NCBI RefSeq assembly: GCF_014205835.1
Contig: NZ_JACHCQ010000026.1
Span: 1 to 64,000 of the forward strand
Origin: Pedobacter sp. AK013
GTDB taxonomy: Bacteria; Bacteroidota; Bacteroidia; Sphingobacteriales; Sphingobacteriaceae
Direction of reading: 5' to 3'
Length of the DNA stretch: 64,000 nucleotides
The notes under the pieces are model-generated. The model made no database searches, was not told the DNA's origin, and worked only from the letters and a program-made list of their open reading frames with translations. The translations under genes and the position numbers were made by a program. This document shows positions 57,708 to 64,000 of this stretch, piece after piece (the first letter of the stretch is position 1; every line of letters starts with the position of its first letter).

Positions 57708-58976
57708 TCAATTTCCGGCGTAATTGAGCATTTCTCCGAACAGCGATTTTAATTTTTTGTATTTGGCATTTGCAGACAGGCTTTTTAAATTCCAGCTGCT
57801 ATAAAAGGTACCGTTTACCACCTTTACAGCATCAATGTATCGTCGTACTGTTTCGGTGGCCGCATCGCGTGTTAAAAACTGCAGAATATAATCGGTGAGG
57901 CAATAAGAATTAACAATTAAAGGCGTTACTTTTTCAAGCTGAAGATCGTACCAGTTAAATGGCGTACAAGTTCCGGCCCTAAACCCTGGCACATTGCTAT
58001 AGCCCATAGAATAATCGGAAGTAATGCCAGAATTAAGAATGTTTAAATAACAAATTGGAAATTTTAAGACTTCTAATTGCTGGCTACTTACTGGAGCGGG
58101 GCTTGGATGGATCTTTTTGAGTTTAACGAGGCCTTCCTTAATCTCGAGCATTTTTTGCTTGTCACTGGCGCAGGGTCTTAATAATCCAACTGATTGATTG
58201 GTAAGTGTTTTTGAAACACCGTTTATCTTAATGTAATTTATGGGTACATCAGGGAAATTGATAAAATAAAGGGGGGTACTTTTTTTGGATGAAAATAGCT
58301 GGTTTGCCTCCCCCAGAACCTGCTCATTATCGATTTCTATTCCTGTTAACCTGTCAAATTTCGAACTCAGGTAATTGTTTTCTTTTTTAAAGATAGCACT
58401 GAAAATAAATTTTGTTTTATTTAATAATCCCTCGGGTAAGTTGGGCAAAATATTGAAATGAATGGTTGGTTGATGTTGGAATCTCTTTTCGTGGAACTTA
58501 ACATGTGGATGTTTTTTTTTGATCAAACTCTTAATAATCAATGCCCATTCATCAATAACGGGTTTGTCTAAAATCTTCCATTTATACTGGTAGCTTTTTG
58601 ATGGCTTAAATTCCTCTTCGTTTTTTTTGGGGTAAAAATATTCCTCATATCGGCTTAATATAAAAAAAGAGGCAGCAAAAACATCAAATGGCAGGGCAGA
58701 TTGTACAACCGGAAAAGGAGCCTGGTATTCGCCAAAAGGAATAGTTTTTGGCTTGATTTCTTCTAATTTGTTAGAGAAGAGTAAAGTGGTACGCTTAAAG
58801 AAAAGCTCCTCAGCTAATGGCTCTTCGCCATAACTGATTTTGATGTGCTCGCTCTTTAGAAAATATTGGCTGTTGCTTGTAAATTCTAATTCTGCTTTAA
58901 GAATATCTTTAAAGATAAAGTTAAAGATATATTTTAACCGAGGCGTTAATATGTTGGAGAAGATGATTAGATGCAT
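57708..58976 (-). CDS. Polysaccharide deacetylase-like protein with degenerate catalytic site
   Basis: 422 aa. The C-terminal segment SDYSMGYSNVPGFRAGTCTPFNWYDLQLEKVTPLIVNSYCLTD is that of the Bacteroidota polysaccharide deacetylase group (DUF7033-type). The region AASFFILSRYEEYFYPKKNEEEF also fits. At the point where the catalytic TxDxD motif is expected, the sequence reads PTIHFNILPNL (about residue 170), with no paired aspartates. It may therefore be inactive or use a different chemistry. No signal peptide. Function unknown. Confidence 0.85.
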   Translation of the reverse strand: MHLIIFSNILTPRLKYIFNFIFKDILKAELEFTSNSQYFLKSEHIKISYGEEPLAEELFFKRTTLLFSNKLEEIKPKTIPFGEYQAPFPVVQSALPFDVFAASFFILSRYEEYFYPKKNEEEFKPSKSYQYKWKILDKPVIDEWALIIKSLIKKKHPHVKFHEKRFQHQPTIHFNILPNLPEGLLNKTKFIFSAIFKKENNYLSSKFDRLTGIEIDNEQVLGEANQLFSSKKSTPLYFINFPDVPINYIKINGVSKTLTNQSVGLLRPCASDKQKMLEIKEGLVKLKKIHPSPAPVSSQQLEVLKFPICYLNILNSGITSDYSMGYSNVPGFRAGTCTPFNWYDLQLEKVTPLIVNSYCLTDYILQFLTRDAATETVRRYIDAVKVVNGTFYSSWNLKSLSANAKYKKLKSLFGEMLNYAGN

Positions 58977-59111
58977 AACTTATTTTAACAACACGGTATT
59001 TAAAAAAAGATTACAAGAAATATTTCTCAGCAAATATTAACCTAAATAATATTGCCTTCTAAAATTAACGGTAATTTAACATTGAACCGTTAACTAATAC
59101 AAAAATTACAA

Positions 59112-59624
59112 TTAAAAGTTTGCTGCAAACTTTTTTTCAGGGTAAAGAATTTTGGTGCTTTTACGGATAGCACCTTTTACAATATGTACAATGCTCATCT
59201 GATCATCAAACATATCGTATAAGATAGTATTGCTCACCTCAACCGATTTTATGGACGGAATTTTCTCTATCTCAAGGTAAATATTTGTAGCCTCATGATC
59301 GATCTCAAATCCAATATAGTTCATAGCAACAGCTTTGCCATTGGCTTTTATCTGTAAATGAGAAAGCAGGTATTTTTTTACCAATTCATCCATTGCGTTC
59401 TTCATATTCTGATTGCTCAAGTCGGTTTTCTGTTTGTATAATTTGGCTAAAATTGCCTCAAAATCATCTGAAAAGATTTTACAACTTATTTCTAAGGTTT
59501 TATCCTTCGCATTAAAGTTTACTTCGGTTGTACTTACATGTAAGGGGTGTTTTATCCCTGCTCCAACAGAAAAAAAAGCAAAACACAAAAGCAAAAAGCT
59601 ATATTTTAATTTACGCATCAACAT
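59112..59624 (-). CDS. DUF6702-family secreted protein
   Basis: 170 aa (168 if the second ATG is used). Signal-like N-terminus to about residue 24 (SVGAG). KHPLHVSTTEVNFNAKDKTLEISCKIFSDDFEAILAKLY is the DUF6702 pattern, seen in Bacteroidota near HupE/UreJ and M1 peptidase genes. Here those partners lie 1 kb away on the opposite strand. It may assist their localisation or folding; this is inference. Confidence 0.88.
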   Translation of the reverse strand: MLMRKLKYSFLLLCFAFFSVGAGIKHPLHVSTTEVNFNAKDKTLEISCKIFSDDFEAILAKLYKQKTDLSNQNMKNAMDELVKKYLLSHLQIKANGKAVAMNYIGFEIDHEATNIYLEIEKIPSIKSVEVSNTILYDMFDDQMSIVHIVKGAIRKSTKILYPEKKFAANF

Positions 59625-59667
59625 ATTAAATCTTTCCTTAAATAGACAAAGTTAACAGATAATCAGT

Positions 59668-60333
59668 CTACTTGTTAAATGTAATTAAGGTGTTATGCCC
59701 ACATTTTTCTAAATATAAACGTTGCAAATTTAAGCTGGCAAATATTTTGCTGAGTTTTTTATGTGATGGATGCACATGTGTAAACTTAATATTAAAATTT
59801 TCATTGAGCCAATAGCTCATTTTAATGACCAATTTCCTGAAACCTGATTCTTTTAAAAGTTCTTCCTGAAGAAATTTCTCATTGTTAACCACAATAAAAC
59901 CGTAGCCGTTTTTTTTGATCAAGTTGTAAATGCATTTTGCAAATCGATAATCATTGATGCAGTAATACCAGCATATGCGACTAAAAATAATATCGAACTT
60001 GCCATGGGCTTCTTCTAAATAGCCCAGCGAAAAATTTACTGTTATATTTTCTTCATGGGCTTTAGCTTTTGCTATTGTTAAATAATTCTGGCTAATGTCG
60101 TGCCAGGTAACTTTTGCTCCCCTTCTGGCAAATTCGATACTATATTGCCCAGGCCCAGCACCTAGATCAAGTAGAGTTTTATTTTCGAAATTGCCCAAAT
60201 GGCTTTTTATGGCCTCTATTATTTTGCTGTCAATCTTTTTGTATTCGCTTGTTGCATATTTTTCTGCAAAAGCTTTTGAAACCGGATCGAAACCTTTTTC
60301 TGGTTTTTGTAAGTAATATTTAAGCCAAAGCAT
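59668..60333 (-). CDS. Class I SAM-dependent methyltransferase
   Basis: 221 aa. Motif I TLLDLGAGPGQYSIEFARRGAKVTWHDIS, then NVNF-like ITVNFSLGYLEEAHGKFDIIFSRICWYYCIND. A Trp-Tyr-rich post-motif region and a divergent C-terminus make the substrate unclear. A natural-product, lipid or tRNA acceptor is possible. Confidence 0.9.
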   Translation of the reverse strand: MLWLKYYLQKPEKGFDPVSKAFAEKYATSEYKKIDSKIIEAIKSHLGNFENKTLLDLGAGPGQYSIEFARRGAKVTWHDISQNYLTIAKAKAHEENITVNFSLGYLEEAHGKFDIIFSRICWYYCINDYRFAKCIYNLIKKNGYGFIVVNNEKFLQEELLKESGFRKLVIKMSYWLNENFNIKFTHVHPSHKKLSKIFASLNLQRLYLEKCGHNTLITFNK

Positions 60334-60587
60334 AGTATTGAATAGAAGACCAATAGTTACACCAAGTTACCGTATTGGCCATGTACATGAAACAACAATT
60401 TTGTTTACAGCTGTAAACCCTGTTGTTTTTGATGAAATTCCATCAAAAAGCATTAGGTAAGTTAAAAATTAGTAACAAATTTGGTATTTAAGCTTTTGTT
60501 TGAGTGATGTTTGGGGGTTTTTATAATTAAAAATATAATTTTAGCTATTGTAAACTATTTTATGCTCAATAGTTAGCTTATTAATTC

Positions 60588-61172
60588 ATGCCGTTACAGG
60601 ATTTTATCTTTTATTTTAAGTTGGGATGGGAGCACATTATCAGTGCCGATGCTTTAGATCACCAGCTGTTTGTTTTGGCCCTGGTTGCTATTTATAGCTA
60701 TGTCAACTTAAAACAGGTGCTAATATTGGTTACCGCGTTTACCATCGGCCATTCATTTACCTTACTTTTAAGTGTATTGGATATCATCAGGTTTGATAGT
60801 AAATGGGTAGAGTTTTTAATTCCATGTACCATTGTAATTACGGCAGTCAGCAATTTGTTTAGAAAGAATTTCTCCTTAAAATCAATCAAGATCAATTATT
60901 TTTTGGCGCTTGGCTTCGGTCTTATTCATGGAATGGGCTTTGCAAACTCCATCCGGATCATGCTGGCCAAAGATCAGAACATTGGCTGGAGCTTATTTGG
61001 CTTTAATATAGGCTTAGAGGCCGGGCAGGTTTTTATGGTGATTATTATTCTCTTGATTACCTTTTTAATTTTTAATTATACCCGCATCAAACGCATGAGT
61101 TGGGTTTTATTTATATCAGCAGCCGTATTTAGCCTGGCTTTAAAAATGGCTTTAGAACGAATTCCTTTTTAA
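60588..61172 (+). CDS. HupE/UreJ-family membrane protein
   Basis: 194 aa, six or seven hydrophobic helices. HIISADALDHQLFVLALVAIYSYVNLKQVLILVTAFTIGHSFTLLLSVLDI carries the His/Asp pattern of HupE/UreJ metal permeases (usually nickel or cobalt), although the usual first motif is shortened. GLIHGMGFANSIRIM is the second His motif. It stops 11 bases before the M1 peptidase gene, so both are translated from one mRNA. Metal transport is inferred from family. Confidence 0.9.
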   Translation: MPLQDFIFYFKLGWEHIISADALDHQLFVLALVAIYSYVNLKQVLILVTAFTIGHSFTLLLSVLDIIRFDSKWVEFLIPCTIVITAVSNLFRKNFSLKSIKINYFLALGFGLIHGMGFANSIRIMLAKDQNIGWSLFGFNIGLEAGQVFMVIIILLITFLIFNYTRIKRMSWVLFISAAVFSLALKMALERIPF

Positions 61173-61183
61173 TAAACCGTATA

Positions 61184-63556
61184 ATGAATAAACTATTTAC
61201 TTTAACCGGCCTGCTATTCTTTTCTGGTAGTTTGGCTATGGCCCAAAATATTCAGAATAACCCAGGGAGTAACCACGGGAATAAGTTTGAACAGTTGGGC
61301 ACCATTTTACCAACACCCAACGAACAACGTACAGCCAGCGGAGCACCTGGTGTTAAATATTGGCAGCAACGGGCCGATTATAACATCAAATGTGAGTTGG
61401 ATGAAAAAAATCTGTTGTTAACGGGGTCCGAAACGATTACTTACACCAATAATTCTCCAGATCCTTTAACTTATATCTGGTTGCAGCTTGATGAAAACGA
61501 GCATAGTACCGATAGAAATGCCAATTATCAGGATGCGACTAAAATGCCTGCCACCGGAACAACTAAAAATTTAGATCAGTTAATTGCAGCAGGAAACAAC
61601 GGCTATGGAATAAATATTACCAAATTAACCGATGCAGCAGGTAAAAACTTACCATATACGGTTAACAAAACCATGATGAGGATAGATTTACCGGTAGCGC
61701 TAAGAACGGGACAAAAATTTATCTTCAATATTGATTGGAACTATAAAATTTCTGACCGGATGAGTGTTGGTGGCCGTGGAGGTTACGAGTTTTTTCCGAC
61801 CGATGGGAACTACCTGTTTACGATGACGCAATGGTACCCACGTTTATGCGTATATAGCGATTTTCAGGGATGGCAGAACCATCAGTTTACAGGTAGAGGT
61901 GAGTTTGCCTTAACCTTTGGCGATTTTAAAGTTCAAATGACCGTTCCGGCAGATCACCTGGTGGGTTCAACAGGAGAGTGTATTAATTATAGCGCGGTTT
62001 TAAATCCAACGCAGTTAAGTAGGTATAATGCTGCTAAAACTGCTGCTGCACCTGTAGAAATCCAAACCTTGGCTGAAGCCAAACTGGCAGAAACCAAAAA
62101 ATCGACAGCAAAAAAAACCTGGGTTTTTAATGCGAATAATGTCCGCGATTTTGCCTGGACATCTTCCCGTAAATTTATCTGGGATGCCATGCCTCAAAAA
62201 ATTCAGGCCAATAACAATACCGTAATGTGTATGAGTTTTTATGGAAAAGAAGCATACAATCTCTACAGTAAGTTTTCTACCCGTGCGGTGGCACATACCA
62301 TTAAAACCTATTCAGATTTCACTATCCCTTATCCTTATCCGGTTGCACAAAGTATCGAAGCTGCAAATGGAATGGAATACCCAATGATCTGTTTTAACTA
62401 TGGCCGTACAGACACCGACGGAACATATAGTGAAAGCACAAAAAATGGCATGTTAGGCGTAATTATTCACGAGGTTGGGCATAACTTCTTCCCAATGATT
62501 GTAAATAGTGATGAACGCCAATGGACCTGGATGGATGAAGGACTAAATTCTTTTGTTGAGTATTTAACCGAAGAGCTTTGGGATAACAAATTTCCAAGCA
62601 AAAAAGGGCCGGCCTATACCATTGTTGATTACATGAAGTTGCCTAAAGATGAGCTGGAGCCAATTATGACCAACTCTGAAAATATCGCTCGTTTTGGTCC
62701 AAATGCCTATTCTAAGCCAGCCACAGGCTTAAATATTCTCCGTGAAACCATCATGGGAAGAGAACTTTTCGATTATGCATTTAAGGAATATTCGAGAAGA
62801 TGGGCTTTTAAGCATCCAGAGCCTGCTGATCTTTTCCGTACCATGGAAGATGCCAGCGGCGAAGACTTAGATTGGTTTTGGAGAGGTTGGTTTTACGGAA
62901 CCGACCCTTGTGATATATCTTTAGATAGCGTGAAATTTGCAAAAGCCGATTTCCCTAAAGATTTACCAGATGCCAAATCGAAAATGGTTAAAATTGATAA
63001 ACCCACTGTTAATGCCTTTGAAGATATTTCAAAAATCAGGAACCGAGAGGATAAGAAAATTAATTTTTACGTAGATAAAACCCCAGCAGCACAAGATTTC
63101 TACTATAAATACGATAGAGGAATGGTTACTGTTGATACCACTGTTGCCACTAAAACAGAAATCCCTGCAACACTAGAAACTGTTCCCCCGGCAGAGCAGG
63201 GTAAATATGATGGAAAATTTCTTTATGAACTGAGCTTTAGCAATAAAGGAGGTTTAGTAATGCCTATCATTGTTGAGTTTACCTATAAAGATGGAACAAA
63301 GGAAATAGACCGTATCCCTGCTCAGATCTGGAGACATAATGAATTGAAAACAGCTAAATTTTATGTTAAAAATAAAGAAGTAGCTTCTATTTTAGTGGAT
63401 CCGTTTCGCGAAACTGCCGATATTGATACCTCGAATAATAGCTGGGGCGGCAAAGCAAAGGAAAGTAAGTTTAAAGTATATAAAACCAAAGCTGGTGGGA
63501 CAGTAAGAGGTCAATCGGTTGGTAAAAATCCAATGCAGGCCGCTGCGGGTAAATAG
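61184..63556 (+). CDS. M1-family metallopeptidase (Bacteroidota type)
   Basis: 790 aa. Signal peptide to about residue 21 (LAMAQ). Zinc motif HEVGH (429-433) with the third ligand Glu452 in WMDEGLNSFVEYLTEELW. The substrate-binding GMEYPMI at about 392 is the exopeptidase G-x-M-E-N-like motif in changed form. The C-terminal part after about residue 620 is a beta-rich extension not found in classical aminopeptidase N. It may trim peptides in the periplasm. Coupled to the HupE/UreJ gene. Confidence 0.95.
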   Translation: MNKLFTLTGLLFFSGSLAMAQNIQNNPGSNHGNKFEQLGTILPTPNEQRTASGAPGVKYWQQRADYNIKCELDEKNLLLTGSETITYTNNSPDPLTYIWLQLDENEHSTDRNANYQDATKMPATGTTKNLDQLIAAGNNGYGINITKLTDAAGKNLPYTVNKTMMRIDLPVALRTGQKFIFNIDWNYKISDRMSVGGRGGYEFFPTDGNYLFTMTQWYPRLCVYSDFQGWQNHQFTGRGEFALTFGDFKVQMTVPADHLVGSTGECINYSAVLNPTQLSRYNAAKTAAAPVEIQTLAEAKLAETKKSTAKKTWVFNANNVRDFAWTSSRKFIWDAMPQKIQANNNTVMCMSFYGKEAYNLYSKFSTRAVAHTIKTYSDFTIPYPYPVAQSIEAANGMEYPMICFNYGRTDTDGTYSESTKNGMLGVIIHEVGHNFFPMIVNSDERQWTWMDEGLNSFVEYLTEELWDNKFPSKKGPAYTIVDYMKLPKDELEPIMTNSENIARFGPNAYSKPATGLNILRETIMGRELFDYAFKEYSRRWAFKHPEPADLFRTMEDASGEDLDWFWRGWFYGTDPCDISLDSVKFAKADFPKDLPDAKSKMVKIDKPTVNAFEDISKIRNREDKKINFYVDKTPAAQDFYYKYDRGMVTVDTTVATKTEIPATLETVPPAEQGKYDGKFLYELSFSNKGGLVMPIIVEFTYKDGTKEIDRIPAQIWRHNELKTAKFYVKNKEVASILVDPFRETADIDTSNNSWGGKAKESKFKVYKTKAGGTVRGQSVGKNPMQAAAGK

Positions 63557-63578
63557 CCGCATTATTATCCTGAGCGAT

Positions 63579-63649
63579 CGTCATTTCGACCGTAGGGGAG
63601 AAATCTTCAAGCTTGTGGCATTAAGATTCCTGCTTTCGCGAGAATGACG
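63579..63649. repeat. Palindromic repeat, CGTCATTTCGA type
   Basis: CGTCATTTCGACCGTAGGGG ... TTTCGCGAGAATGACG, 71 bases. Confidence 0.8.
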
Positions 63650-63665
63650 CTTGGCTAAGAAAAAT

Positions 63666-63746
63666 CGTCATCTCGAACGCAGTGGAGAGATCTTTTAATA
63701 TCGTCCAAAGATCTCTCCACTCCGCGTTGCTCCGGTCGAGATAACG
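63666..63746. repeat. Palindromic repeat, CGTCATCTCGA type
   Basis: CGTCATCTCGAACGCAGTGG / inner perfect stem GGAGAGATCTTT and AAAGATCTCTCC / ...GTCGAGATAACG, 81 bases, the best-formed long hairpin in the window. Confidence 0.88.
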
Positions 63747-63810
63747 CCGATTTTAGAATCTGTCAATCGTAGCTTGTGTCGAAGGATTGTGTAAGTTCAT
63801 ATGTGATAAA

Positions 63811-63836
63811 GACCCTGAAATGAATTCAGAGTGACG
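63811..63836. repeat. Half copy of the CTGAA-type repeat
   Basis: GACCCTGAAATGAATTCAGA then GTGACG, matching the right arm of 19229-19308 and 40608-40673. Confidence 0.7.
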
Positions 63837-63845
63837 ACACACGAG

Positions 63846-63877
63846 AAGATCCCCGTTGAATTTTTCACGGGGATCTT
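63846..63877. terminator. Hairpin at the right edge
   Basis: AAGATCCCCGT / ACGGGGATCTT, 11-bp perfect stem and a 10-base loop; the plus side is followed by TTATTG. It touches the stop codon of the partial minus-strand gene. Confidence 0.65.
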
Positions 63878-64000
63878 TATTGTATCTGAGGTAAAATGTT
63901 TGATAAGAAATATTTGATATTGGTTACCGTGATGTCGTTTGATGACAGGTAAGTTTCGCTATTTGGTGTAATAATATATTTATATTTTGGTTCCAGATCC
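63877..64000 (-). CDS. C-terminal end of an unidentified gene (cut by the window)
   Basis: A minus-strand frame is open from the window edge to a TAA at 63877, giving 40 residues that end FLSNILPQIQ. The residue mix (YKYIITPNSETYLSSNDITV) looks protein-like, and the hairpin at the stop fits a gene end. Too little is present to name a family. Confidence 0.5.
   Translation of the reverse strand, partial: DLEPKYKYIITPNSETYLSSNDITVTNIKYFLSNILPQIQ

Larger units (their letters stand above)
63557..63876. other. Repeat-rich intergenic region
   Basis: 320 bases without a gene. They hold two full CGTCAT-type palindromes, a half copy of the CTGAA type, and a hairpin. Confidence 0.8.

Noticed and set aside
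1..64000. CRISPR arrays, tRNA, rRNA or prophage genes
   Set aside because: No regularly spaced repeats, no tRNA T-loop with acceptor pairing, and no phage or integrase gene were seen; the dispersed palindromes are not an array.

Overview
The window looks like chromosome of a Bacteroidota bacterium, most likely Sphingobacteriaceae (Pedobacter-like). Grounds: AT-rich intergenic DNA, almost no Shine-Dalgarno sequences, repeated TAnnTTTG (-7) promoter boxes, and lineage-typical genes (gldD, DUF4476, DUF6702, DUF885, HupE/UreJ with a non-canonical M1 peptidase, a YitD/ComA-type phosphosulfolactate synthase). The genus is inference. I see no rRNA, tRNA, CRISPR array, prophage, transposase or plasmid function. 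This is core and semi-core chromosome, densely dotted with small palindromic repeats.

Layout. 0.1-7.0 kb: NTF2-like secreted protein, TPR protein, ComA-like synthase, aroE, gldD, metallo-beta-lactamase-fold hydrolase, LolC/E-type permease plus a small lipoprotein. 7.0-7.57 kb: non-coding, with a repeat, a structured-RNA candidate and a terminator. 7.57-12.4 kb: xylose operon on the minus strand (xylB, xylA, SSS symporter) behind a promoter with two LacI-type operators. 12.6-18.8 kb: csaA, tadA, sodA, Spy-like protein, oxyR, GDP-fucose synthase, trmB plus an alkyltransferase-like DNA repair protein. 18.8-25.3 kb: AhpD-like protein, tag plus GNAT, CPBP protease, polA, small secreted Lys/Ala-rich protein. 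25.4-34.1 kb, minus strand: UPF0173 hydrolase, an operon of serine hydrolase, duplicated membrane protein and ybaB, then a cupin, a DUF885 protein and pdhA-aceF. 34.6-43.8 kb: NlpC/P60 hydrolase, CapA-like protein, M13 peptidase, SPFH protein, Tsp-type protease, TPR protein. 43.8-48.6 kb: cyanophycin cluster (isoaspartyl peptidase, cyanophycinase, divergent cyanophycin synthetase). 48.7-53.7 kb: DUF2383 protein, then surface-polysaccharide genes (glycosyltransferase, two methyltransferases, Wzx flippase) with a GxxExxY gene between 34-bp direct repeats. 53.8-64 kb: triple-motif lipoprotein, DinB, DUF4476, YjjG, LMW-PTP, upp, a degenerate deacetylase-like protein, DUF6702, methyltransferase, HupE/UreJ plus M1 peptidase, and the end of an unidentified gene at the right edge.

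How the genes work together. The xyl genes import xylose and convert it to xylulose-5-phosphate. The cph genes can make cyanophycin, cleave it to beta-Asp-Arg dipeptides and probably split those dipeptides: a self-contained nitrogen and arginine store. oxyR, sodA and an AhpD-like protein form a loose oxidative-stress neighbourhood. tag and the ATL protein deal with DNA alkylation.

The signals least explained by the genes are: (1) a structured-RNA-like element present twice (about 7283-7376 and 12958-13020); (2) a family of CGTCAT...ATGACG palindromes with at least four internal types; (3) a three-copy element with ATGAAnC ends; (4) direct repeats flanking the GxxExxY gene; (5) a lipoprotein built from three His/Cys motifs; and (6) a membrane protein made of two similar halves. 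I did not find a clearly new multi-gene defence or biosynthetic system.
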